Assembly: GCA_016742055.1 (NCBI GenBank)
Contig: JACVCK010000007.1
Location: 1-35,773, forward strand
Direction: 5' to 3'
DNA from: Phycisphaerales bacterium
Lineage (GTDB): Bacteria > Planctomycetota > Phycisphaerae > Phycisphaerales > UBA1924
DNA length: 35,773 nucleotides
Shown here: one piece after another, positions 29,048 to 35,773 of the stretch
Layout of the letters: each line of letters opens with the position of its first letter
Numbering within the stretch: the first letter of the stretch is position 1
Notes under the pieces: generated by a model
Told to the model about the DNA's origin: nothing
Database searches by the model: none
What the model saw: the letters and a program-made list of their open reading frames with translations, nothing else
Position numbers and translations under genes: made by a program

Positions 29048-30540
29048 GCGCCCCCGGAACCGCCCCCGGAACCGCCCCCGGAACCGCCGCTCTGATGACC
29101 GCCGCCGGCGCCGACAGCGCGCTGCTGCTGCCGTACCAGCGGCGCCTGTTCCTGGACAAGAGCCCCATGCGGCTCGTGGACTGGAGCCGCCGCATCGGCA
29201 AGGACTGGACGCTCGCCTGGGAATCCGTCGCGGAGCGGGCCGGCGGCGAGAACGACCGGAACCTGCTGCACACCGCCCACCGCGAGGGCAGCGCCCGCGA
29301 GTTCATCGCCTACGTCAACGAGTTTGCCCACCAACTCGACCTGGTCGCGGCCGACGCGATCGGCGAAGAGATCATCGGCGCGGACAACACGCGGGTGATG
29401 AGCGTGGCGATCCCGATCCCCGGCCGCGCCAAGCCCGCGCGGATCATCTCGCTCTCGGGCAACCCCGACGCGGTCCGCGGCTTCCAGGGCGACGTGATCC
29501 TCAACGAGTTCGCGTTCCGCAAGGACCCCGCGGCGGCGTTCAAGGCCGCGACGCCGCTGCTGCTGTGGGGCGGGCGACTGACGATCCCCAGCACGCACAA
29601 GGGCTCGAAGAATCTCTGGGCTCAGTTCGTGGCGATGGCGCGGCGCCTGGAGGAGGGCGCCCCGCTTCCCACGGACCTGAAGTTCAGCCACCACCGCGTC
29701 ACGCTCCTGGACGCGGTGAACGACGGCCTGGTCGAGCGGATCAACGCCATGACCGGGCAGGACCTGACCCGCGAGCAGTTCATCGCCGACTGCCGGAGCA
29801 AGTGCCGCACCGAGAGCGACTGGCTCGAGGAGTTCTGTTGCACGGCGGGCGCGGACGAGGAGTCGTACTTCCCCTTCGACGCGCTCCGCCAGGTGGTCCA
29901 CCACGACGACCCCAGGCCGTGCGCCAACCTCTCGGCGTTCATGATCGACGTCGCGCGGCGCTGCAAGGCCCTCAGGCCCGACGCGCTCTTCGCCGGCTGC
30001 GACATCGGCCGCGTGAGCGACCTGTTCGTCCTGCGCGCCCGCGCCAAGGTCGGCGGCGTGCTCCGCGTCGTCGGCGCGCTGGCCTTCACCGGCCGGACCT
30101 TCGGCGAGATGGAGGCGTCGATCACCACGCTCATGCGCGCGGAGTTCCAGGTCGCCGACCGCGCCCAGGCCGTGCGCGTGCGGCGCCTGTGCATCGACGC
30201 CAGCGGCCTGGGCATGCAACTGGCCGAGCGGATGACCGAGCGCTTCCGCGGCCGCGTCGAGGGCGTGACGTTCACCGCGGCCGTGAAGGAGGACCTCGCC
30301 ACCGGCGCCCGCCGCAACATCGAGGAGAAGACGGTCACGCTCGAGGACGACGCGCTGACGCTCGGGCACTGGAACGCCATCCGGCGCACGCTCACCGCCG
30401 CGGGCAACGCCCGCTACGACGGCGAGTCCGACACCGGCCACGCGGACATCTTCTGGGCCGACGCCCTGTGCATCCACGCCGCCGAGACGCGCGTCTCCCG
30501 CGCCCGGCCGCTCACGCTCAAGGGGGGTGCGTCATTCTGA
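29044..30540 (+). CDS. Phage terminase large subunit (Mu Gp28-like)
   Basis: A 498-residue packaging motor ATPase-nuclease. Walker A-type SRRIGKDW is at 48-55 (compare 'ARQSGKS' in relatives). The Walker B region is VILNEFAF (151-158), where Asn154 replaces the usual Asp before catalytic Glu155. The motif III region is SGNPDAVRGFQGD. RNase-H-like nuclease acidic residues are Asp320 (AGCDIGR), Asp385 (CIDASGLG) and Asp468/Asp473 (GHADIFWADAL). The start is GTG 29044 with a GTGA overlap. The N-terminus holds a Gly-Thr-Ala-Pro repeat from a 12-bp DNA repeat. Confidence 0.92.
   Translation: MSAPGTAPGTAPGTAALMTAAGADSALLLPYQRRLFLDKSPMRLVDWSRRIGKDWTLAWESVAERAGGENDRNLLHTAHREGSAREFIAYVNEFAHQLDLVAADAIGEEIIGADNTRVMSVAIPIPGRAKPARIISLSGNPDAVRGFQGDVILNEFAFRKDPAAAFKAATPLLLWGGRLTIPSTHKGSKNLWAQFVAMARRLEEGAPLPTDLKFSHHRVTLLDAVNDGLVERINAMTGQDLTREQFIADCRSKCRTESDWLEEFCCTAGADEESYFPFDALRQVVHHDDPRPCANLSAFMIDVARRCKALRPDALFAGCDIGRVSDLFVLRARAKVGGVLRVVGALAFTGRTFGEMEASITTLMRAEFQVADRAQAVRVRRLCIDASGLGMQLAERMTERFRGRVEGVTFTAAVKEDLATGARRNIEEKTVTLEDDALTLGHWNAIRRTLTAAGNARYDGESDTGHADIFWADALCIHAAETRVSRARPLTLKGGASF
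29049..29084 (+). repeat. Three tandem 12-bp repeats in terminase 5' end
   Basis: CGCCCCCGGAAC occurs three times without gaps (29049, 29061, 29073), encoding the GTAP repeat. Copy number could vary by slippage without changing frame. Confidence 0.85.
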
Positions 30541-32141
30541 CCCTCGCGAGCCACTCGCCGTTTTCCGGCGCCGGGGACCCCGGCTACGCCGGCGGGCCCG
30601 CGTGGGCCGCCGGCGAGGAGGCGCTCGCCGCCGCGCGGCGCCGCCGCCGCGTGGGCCGCCTCATGGAGCGCCTGTACCGCGGCGAGTGGTTCGAGGCGCT
30701 CGTGTGCGACCGGCGGACGCAGCACCTGTTCCGCCACATGGAGCGCCACGGCGGCAGGATCGCCCCGCTCCTCGAGAAACTCAACATCTTCCGCCTGGCC
30801 GTGAACATGCACGCGGACATCACCGGCCTGAACCCGGTGACGCTGGACGTGCCCGGAGAGTTCGAGGCGCAGTGGGAGCGCCTGCGCGCCATCCGCGCCG
30901 CCTCGCTCTTCGACGCCGCGTTCCACGAGGCGCTCAAGTGCGCCTCGCTTTACGGCGCGGCGCCCTTCCGCGTCGATCGCGCCCCTGGAAGTTCCGGCGG
31001 AGGCGCGGTCGTGACGCTCGACGATCCCGCGGAGACGTTCGCCCTGGGCGAGGACGGGCCCGACGGCCAGCCCACCGTGTGGGAGCGGCGCTGGACCGTG
31101 CGCCGCGAGGACGCCGCGGCCCGCCGCGTGCGCACGTGCCTGCGCGTGCAGCGCCACCGCGTGTCCGGCACGGGCGGCGTGGTCGAGGAGGAGGCGTACG
31201 CGGTGGACGGCGGCGGCTGCGACCTGCTGGCGGACCTGCGGCGCCTGCGGCGTGTGGCCCTGGCCGAGGCGCTGGGGACCAACATGCCCGCGGGCCTGCG
31301 CGATTCGACGCCCACGGGCGTGCCCTTCCCTTTGCTGGTGCGGATCGCCAACTCCACCTGGCGCGGCGAGCCCGAGGCGCGGCTGCCCGAGGCGGAGATC
31401 GACCTCATCGACCAGACCGCCGCCTCGCTCTCGCAGGTGGCCCGCGCCATGGCCCAGCACGCCGCGCCCAAACTCCGCTGGCCCGAGCGCCTGGTCGGCG
31501 AGGACGGCGTGATCGACGCGACGATCGAGGCGTTCGCCGACCCGGACAAGGAGGCCGAGTACATCGAGGTGAAGTTCGCCTTCGAGCCGATGCTGCGGTT
31601 CCTCGACCGCGCGCTGCAGAACCTGGCGACGGCGATGGAGATCACCCCCGCGCTCCTGGGCGTGGAGGTGCAGTCCGGCCAGGCCGCCGACTCCTACCGC
31701 AAACTCGCGCTCAAGGCCACGCAGACGCTCGCGGCCGCGCGCCGCGGCGTCCTGACGATCAAGCCCGCGCTCGAGCGCCTGTGGACGATCGCCAGCGCCG
31801 TGGACTCGGCGTCGGGCCTGACCGTGGGCGGCTACGACGTGGCGCCGGTCGAGGTGATCCTGCGGCCCGAGATCCCGCGCGAGCGCATCGACGCGGTCGA
31901 AGAGCAGGAGGCCATGCTCCGCGCCGGCCTGACCAGCCGCTTCCGCGCCATCGCCGAACTGCACGGCGAGGACCAGGCCGAGGTCATCCTCGCCGAGATC
32001 GAGGCCGAGGAAGGGCGAGCCGCGCAGCGCCAGCAGACCGCGCTGTTCGGCGCCGCGTTCGGCGACCCCCGGAACCCGGAGCCCAGCGGGACGGTCGTCC
32101 CGCCCGCCGACAACGCCCCCGACGCAGGAGCGGCCGCATGA
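30537..32141 (+). CDS. Portal protein (SPP1 Gp6-like), apparent CTG start
   Basis: A 534-residue portal that forms the DNA entry ring. Evidence: gene order terminase-portal-minor head, portal-like length, NIFRLAVNMHADITGLNPVT near the N-terminus, and FAFEPMLRFLDRALQNLATA with ALLGVEVQSGQAADSYRKLA, the conserved portal helix. No ATG or GTG is available at the junction. In frame lie ATT 30534 and CTG 30537; CTG gives a CTGA overlap identical in geometry to the neighbouring ATGA/GTGA junctions, with AAGGGGGGTG 7 bases upstream. The first ATG is at 30663 and would remove 42 residues. Confidence 0.82.
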   Translation: MTLASHSPFSGAGDPGYAGGPAWAAGEEALAAARRRRRVGRLMERLYRGEWFEALVCDRRTQHLFRHMERHGGRIAPLLEKLNIFRLAVNMHADITGLNPVTLDVPGEFEAQWERLRAIRAASLFDAAFHEALKCASLYGAAPFRVDRAPGSSGGGAVVTLDDPAETFALGEDGPDGQPTVWERRWTVRREDAAARRVRTCLRVQRHRVSGTGGVVEEEAYAVDGGGCDLLADLRRLRRVALAEALGTNMPAGLRDSTPTGVPFPLLVRIANSTWRGEPEARLPEAEIDLIDQTAASLSQVARAMAQHAAPKLRWPERLVGEDGVIDATIEAFADPDKEAEYIEVKFAFEPMLRFLDRALQNLATAMEITPALLGVEVQSGQAADSYRKLALKATQTLAAARRGVLTIKPALERLWTIASAVDSASGLTVGGYDVAPVEVILRPEIPRERIDAVEEQEAMLRAGLTSRFRAIAELHGEDQAEVILAEIEAEEGRAAQRQQTALFGAAFGDPRNPEPSGTVVPPADNAPDAGAAA

Positions 32142-33295
32142 AGGCGCTGACGAGCCGGCAACTCGGGTTCGCCGCGCTGGCCGCCGTCGCGCTCCTGGCG
32201 GTCGTGTCGTGCGCGGGAACGATCGCGCACGTCGTGAACGGAGGCGCCCGCTTGGCCAACGACAACCCCCGGAACCCCCGGAATCCCTCCGGCGTCACCG
32301 GCGCGAACCTGCCGCAGGTGGTCAACGGCGCGCCGGTCAGCACGACGCAGGTCCTGGTCGCCCTGTACGGCGACGCGGCGCAGCGGATCAACCACCAACT
32401 CGCCCGCGCCGTCGAGGACATCGCCGGGCGCAGGACGCAGGAGTTCAAGCGGGCCCGCGCCGCGCAACTGCTCCATGACATCGGCCGCACCCAGGCCCGC
32501 CTCGCCGCGCAGTCGGCGCCGGTCGTGCTCGAGGCGAACAAGGCCGCGTACGTCCGCGGCCTCCGGGACGGGATCCGGCAGGCGGAGGAGTTGGGCGTCA
32601 AGGGCGTGGCCGACGCGCTCGGCGCCCGCGCGGGATTCACCGCCGTCGATGAGGGCCCCGTGAACGTCGCCGCCCGCGACACCGCGGCGCGGATCAACGC
32701 CGCCGCGGGCCTGCACGCGCAGGGCGCGGCGTCGGTCTTCCGCTCGCTCAGCGAGGGCGCTCCGGCGGAGCCCGCCGTCAACGCGGCGATCGCTCGCGGC
32801 CTCATCACCGGCGACCCGCGCGTCGCCGACCGCGCGATGCGGGACCTGTACCGCGACCCGAACGCGCCGGAGATCGAAACCTACCGCCGCGTGGGCGCGC
32901 AGCAGATCACCGTGGGCGGCTGGACCGGCCCCGTCCGCGCCTACGTCGCCACCGTCGTGCGCACGCGCACCCGCGAGGCCACCGAGGAGGCCCGCGGCGA
33001 TCGACTGGACGCGCTGGGCCTGGACCTGGTGCAGATCACCGGCCGCGTGAGCGTGAACTTCTGCACGCAGTTCATCGGCCTGGTCCTGAGCCGCAGCGGC
33101 GCCGACCCGGACCACCCCGCGCTCGCCGACCTGCCCGGCGGCGGGCCGCCGTTCCACCCCAACTGCTCGAAGTCCACCGCGGCCTACCTGCCCGGCGCCG
33201 TCGGCGCCGAGCGGGCGGCCGCGGCGAGGAAGGCGGGCGCCGCCTTCGCCGAACTGCCCGCCCACCTGCGCACCGCGCCCCTGAGGGCCACGTGA
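32138..33295 (+). CDS. Minor head / head-morphogenesis protein (SPP1 Gp7 / Mu F-like)
   Basis: A 385-residue protein following the portal. The C-terminal end has GGPPFHPNCSKST (His340-Pro-Asn-Cys343) preceded by VNFCTQFIGLVLS, the Cys/His pattern typical of phage minor head proteins ('HPNCRC'). The centre is helical (FKRARAAQLLHDIGRTQARL). Oddly, the first 25 residues form a good signal-like hydrophobic segment ending VVSC (Cys25), which is not expected for a capsid protein. ATG 32138 overlaps the portal stop (ATGA). Confidence 0.75.
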   Translation: MKALTSRQLGFAALAAVALLAVVSCAGTIAHVVNGGARLANDNPRNPRNPSGVTGANLPQVVNGAPVSTTQVLVALYGDAAQRINHQLARAVEDIAGRRTQEFKRARAAQLLHDIGRTQARLAAQSAPVVLEANKAAYVRGLRDGIRQAEELGVKGVADALGARAGFTAVDEGPVNVAARDTAARINAAAGLHAQGAASVFRSLSEGAPAEPAVNAAIARGLITGDPRVADRAMRDLYRDPNAPEIETYRRVGAQQITVGGWTGPVRAYVATVVRTRTREATEEARGDRLDALGLDLVQITGRVSVNFCTQFIGLVLSRSGADPDHPALADLPGGGPPFHPNCSKSTAAYLPGAVGAERAAAARKAGAAFAELPAHLRTAPLRAT

Positions 33296-33366
33296 CGAAG
33301 CGATCGTTCATCCCGTTCCGGCGCGCGAGGCGCGCCGCAGCCACCCCGAAGTCGAAAGGCCGAACC

Positions 33367-34008
33367 ATGCCCATGACCGCCGAAGAACTCAAGCAGATCA
33401 CCGACGCCGCCAACGCCGCCGCCGCCGCCGCGGTCAAGCCCGTGGCCGAGGCGCTGGCCGCGATGGCCGGGAGCGTCAAGGCCATCGGCGAGCAGCAGAC
33501 CGCCGCGGCCGCCGCGATCGACGAGATCCGCAAGGCCAAGCCGGGCGAGCCGAAGCCCGAGCCCAAGAAGGACGACGCCGACCCGGTCCTCGCGAAGTTC
33601 ACCGCGGCCGTCGAGGCCGCGACCAAGCCCCTCATGGAGAAGGTGACGAAGATCGAGGAGCGCGAGGCCAAGTCCCAGGCGCGCACGAACGCCGAGGCCC
33701 TGGTGCGCAAGACGCTGGCCGAGAAGAAACTCGGCGGCTTCCTCAAGCCCGAGTTCGCGCGCACGCTGGAGCGCATCGTCTCCGCGCTGCCCGCCGACGA
33801 GGCGGCCGTGATGGCGCAGGTCGAATCGGTGCGGGGCGAACTGATCGCCGCGGGCGTGAAGCCCGAGGCGTTCGCCGCCGACCCCGCGGCCGAGGGCGCC
33901 GGGCGTGATTCCGGGGGCGGGGGCGGGTCCGGGGGCGGGGGCGACGCGAAGGAGGCCGAGCGCCTGAAACTCGAAGAGATCCAGGCCGGCAAGACCGCCG
34001 GCTACTGA
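33367..34008 (+). CDS. Scaffold-like head protein
   Basis: A 213-residue, Ala/Lys/Glu-rich, strongly helical protein just before the major capsid gene, where scaffolding proteins lie. Coiled-coil stretches at about 5-55 and 75-115 (VAEALAAMAGSVKAIGEQQT, TAAVEAATKPLMEKVTKIEE) are followed by FLKPEFARTLERIVSALPAD and a Gly-rich linker with a charged end. ATG 33367 has AAAGG upstream. A GTG at 33292 overlapping the previous stop would add 25 basic residues and is possible. Confidence 0.7.
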   Translation: MPMTAEELKQITDAANAAAAAAVKPVAEALAAMAGSVKAIGEQQTAAAAAIDEIRKAKPGEPKPEPKKDDADPVLAKFTAAVEAATKPLMEKVTKIEEREAKSQARTNAEALVRKTLAEKKLGGFLKPEFARTLERIVSALPADEAAVMAQVESVRGELIAAGVKPEAFAADPAAEGAGRDSGGGGGSGGGGDAKEAERLKLEEIQAGKTAGY

Positions 34009-34020
34009 ACGAACGACCGA

Positions 34021-34043
34021 CCGGCCGCGGCGTTCGCGGCCGG
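34021..34043 (+). promoter_or_regulatory. Hairpin between scaffold and capsid genes
   Basis: CCGGCCGCG (34021-34029) pairs with CGCGGCCGG (34035-34043). No T-tract follows, so it is more likely an mRNA-stabilising or processing hairpin that boosts capsid expression than a full terminator. Confidence 0.5.
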
Positions 34044-34109
34044 CGAGGGACCGATCGGCGCGGAAACAGGACGGCCGCGCGGGTTTGAGAAGCAAGGAGG
34101 CCACTGGCC

Positions 34110-35249
34110 ATGCTGACGATGACGAGTTTCAACGGGCCGTTCACGCCGGAGATCGCCAACGCGGTCCTGTTCCGGCAGGCGGCGAACTACTGCCCGATCT
34201 ACGCGCTGCTCCAGGCCCGCGGCCTGGCGCGGATGACCGTGGCCGAGAAGTTCGAGTGGTACACCAGCGAGCACCTGGCCCGCTCGACCGCGATCAACAA
34301 CGGCGGCGCGGCGTACGACGCCAACACCACGTCGATCGTGGTCGACGACGGGTCGGTCTTCTTCGACGACTCGCTCATCCTCTTCGAGGCCACGGGCGAG
34401 GTCGGCCTGGTGACCGACGTCAGCGGCAACACGCTGACCGTGGTCCGCGGCATCGGCGCGGTCGTCGCCTCGCACGCGAACTCGGTGGCCAACGACGCGC
34501 CGGTGCGCTGCCTGGGCTCGGCCGCGGGCGAGGCCGCGCCCAGCCCCGTGGGCCGCGAGGTGGACCTCGACGGCCAGTGGAACTACGTGCAGACGTTCCG
34601 CGAGGCCGTCGAACTCTCGGGCCGCAAGACCCGCGTGAAGACCGACACGCAGGACGAGCGCCCGCGGCAGCGCATGGCCGCGTTCCAGCGGCAGATCGCC
34701 AGCATCGAGCACGCGATCATCTTCGGCGCCCGCGGCGCCGTGGCGGGCGCGGAAGGGCGGCGCGTGACCACCACCGGCGGCATCCGCCAGACGGCGCTGA
34801 GCAACCGCGTGACCGGCGCCGGCGCCATCAGCCGCGATGACTTCAACGACCTGGTGCGCCCGATCTTCGAGGCCTACCCCGGCGACAAGGTCGCGTTCTG
34901 CGGCTCGGTCGCCGTCAACGCGCTCAACGCCCTGTGGCACAACGCCATCACCGTCGTGCCCACCACCACGCTCGTGGGCCTGGACGTGCGGCGCATCCTC
35001 ACGCCGTACGGCGCGGTGGACCTCATCCACCACCACCTGCTCAAGGGCGCGTACGCCGGCGACATCCTCGCGCTGGACCCGAGCCAGATCGCCTGGCGCT
35101 TCACCGACGGCGGCCAACTCCAGATCCTGCCCGACACGCAGGCGCAGGGCGACGACGCCAAGCGCGACGAGGTGTTCGCCGAGGGCGGCTTCGAGGCCGG
35201 CGACGAGGTCGCGCACGCCGTGATCGAGGGCGTGACCGGCATCAAGTGA
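34110..35249 (+). CDS. Major capsid protein (DUF5309 / SU10-like)
   Basis: A 379-residue capsid protein. EKFEWYTSEHLARSTAINNG near residue 45-65, TGEVGLVTDVSGNTLTVVRG and QTFREAVELSGRKTRVKTDT match the DUF5309/SU10-type HK97-fold capsid pattern. Later AEGGFEAGDEVAHAVIEGVT ends the protein. Length is typical. AGGAGG lies upstream of ATG 34110, strong as expected for a major structural protein. This capsid type differs from the Mu head protein T, pointing to a mosaic origin of the head module. Confidence 0.85.
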   Translation: MLTMTSFNGPFTPEIANAVLFRQAANYCPIYALLQARGLARMTVAEKFEWYTSEHLARSTAINNGGAAYDANTTSIVVDDGSVFFDDSLILFEATGEVGLVTDVSGNTLTVVRGIGAVVASHANSVANDAPVRCLGSAAGEAAPSPVGREVDLDGQWNYVQTFREAVELSGRKTRVKTDTQDERPRQRMAAFQRQIASIEHAIIFGARGAVAGAEGRRVTTTGGIRQTALSNRVTGAGAISRDDFNDLVRPIFEAYPGDKVAFCGSVAVNALNALWHNAITVVPTTTLVGLDVRRILTPYGAVDLIHHHLLKGAYAGDILALDPSQIAWRFTDGGQLQILPDTQAQGDDAKRDEVFAEGGFEAGDEVAHAVIEGVTGIK

Positions 35250-35268
35250 TCCTTTGTTCGATGCTCCA

Positions 35269-35298
35269 CGCCCCGCGGCGCCGACGCGCCGCGGGGCG
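35269..35298 (+). terminator. Hairpin after capsid gene
   Basis: CGCCCCGCGGCG (35269-35280) pairs perfectly with CGCCGCGGGGCG (35287-35298) around CCGACG and is followed by CTT. A weak terminator or mRNA 3' end stabiliser. Confidence 0.6.
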
Positions 35299-35359
35299 CT
35301 TGACCGACGCGAACCGCAACCCCCACCCCCAACCCCCAACCCGAACCGGAGAACAGCCC

Positions 35360-35743
35360 ATGACCGTCCACGCCGAGTTCCGCAGCATCTACCCACGCCA
35401 CCGCATGCGCGTCGGCGGCGGGTTCATCTCGTTCGAGCGCGGCCGCTACGCCGCGACCAGCGAGCGCGAGGCCGCCGCCATCCGCGCCAGTTCCGAGGCG
35501 CGGTCCGGCGTCGTCGTCGAGCTGACGATGGCCGAGACGCCCGCGCCCCCGCCCCCCGGGCGCCGGGCGGGCCCCGCCCGCGGGGCGCCCCCGCCCCCGC
35601 CCTGCCGTGCACCACCCCCCCCCCCCCCCCCCCCCCCCCAGGGGCCCCTGCCGATGCCGCCACCGAGGACACCGAACCGCCACGCCGGCCCGGGCCGTCC
35701 CGCCGCGTGCACGCCAGGCCGGGCCCGAGGATCCCGCCGGTGA
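35360..35743 (+). CDS. Proline-rich head-associated protein, interrupted by C tract
   Basis: A small protein after the capsid gene, where head-completion or decoration proteins lie. The first 55 residues look normal (TVHAEFRSIYPRHRMRVGGG, FISFERGRYAATSEREAAAI). Then a Pro-rich run leads into 25 C residues. Downstream in the annotated frame the sequence is Arg/Pro-rich and ends at 35743. One frame over it reads ADAATEDTEPPRRPG, which looks more like a natural continuation, so the frame may break in the C tract. A GTG at 35740 (VTLLLFVGGLA) could start the next gene by GTGA overlap. Confidence 0.5.
   Translation: MTVHAEFRSIYPRHRMRVGGGFISFERGRYAATSEREAAAIRASSEARSGVVVELTMAETPAPPPPGRRAGPARGAPPPPPCRAPPPPPPPPPQGPLPMPPPRTPNRHAGPGRPAACTPGRARGSRR
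35615..35639 (+). repeat. Homopolymer of 25 C
   Basis: An uninterrupted 25-base C run inside a coding region. It is either a sequencing/assembly error or a slippage-prone tract. Confidence 0.9.
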
Positions 35744-35773
35744 CGCTGCTGCTGTTCGTGGGCGGCCTCGCCC

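Noticed and set aside
28645-30477. Long minus-strand open frame (about 610 codons) opposite the small and large terminase genes
   Set aside because: Arg/Ala/Val-rich composition without motifs; it is the GC-rich antisense shadow of the clearly conserved terminase.
30414-33265. Long minus-strand open frames opposite portal and minor head genes
   Set aside because: Low-complexity antisense frames; the plus-strand genes have conserved motifs and 4-base overlaps.
1-35773. CRISPR array, tRNA or rRNA genes
   Set aside because: No regularly spaced repeat-spacer series and no recognisable tRNA or rRNA sequence was seen on either strand.

Overview
The window is GC-rich and splits into a bacterial chromosomal flank (about 1-9470) and most of a Mu-like transposable prophage (about 9470 to beyond the right edge). 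The host is probably a planctomycete, possibly of the Phycisphaerae. That is an inference from overall composition, from an exported beta-propeller protein ending in a PEP-CTERM-like 'IPAPGAA...RRRR' tail, and from the ECF sigma / YflT-like / DUF892 stress genes. No rRNA, tRNA or CRISPR array was seen.

Host part (1-9470): a 5' fragment of parB on the minus strand, followed by two perfect 16-bp parS palindromes and one near-palindrome (1056-2282). These surround a Nudix hydrolase gene and a cytosolic histidine kinase gene, so this is the centromere-like segregation region. Next come an M14-family carboxypeptidase lipoprotein, a hypothetical protein with a strong ribosome-binding site, an ECF-type sigma factor, a glycine-zipper stress protein and a DUF892 (YciF-type) ferritin-like protein. 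The exported propeller protein and a TrmB-type regulator follow on the minus strand.

Prophage left end (about 9470-9630): a host-type terminator is directly abutted by two copies of a ~32-bp repeat 126 bp apart plus a partial third copy. These are candidate transposase-binding end sites.

Prophage early arm (minus strand, read from 23228 down to 9754): XRE repressor with a leaderless promoter, CII-like regulator, small winged-helix protein, MuA-type DDE transposase, MuB-type AAA ATPase, then about 17 tightly packed genes. Most junctions are ATGA/GTGA/TGATG overlaps. These genes include an HExxH metallopeptidase-like protein, a minimal family-X DNA polymerase-like nucleotidyltransferase, a ParB-domain protein, a zinc-ribbon protein, a DUF1643 protein and a beta-class DNA methyltransferase. 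Several gene 3' ends are duplicated as near-identical DNA repeats.

Prophage late arm (plus strand, 23367 to the right edge): small regulators and unknown proteins, a lipoprotein and a membrane/coiled-coil protein, then the DNA-packaging and head genes. Those are a candidate small terminase, large terminase, portal (apparently starting at CTG), minor head protein, scaffold-like protein, DUF5309/SU10-type major capsid protein and a proline-rich protein interrupted by a 25-base C tract. Tail genes and the right prophage end lie outside the window.

The most distinctive points are: a Mu-type replication module joined to an SPP1/SU10-like head module in a divergent two-arm layout; the phage-encoded minimal PolX enzyme; the gene-tail repeats; and several strong RNA-hairpin or operator structures around the control regions.
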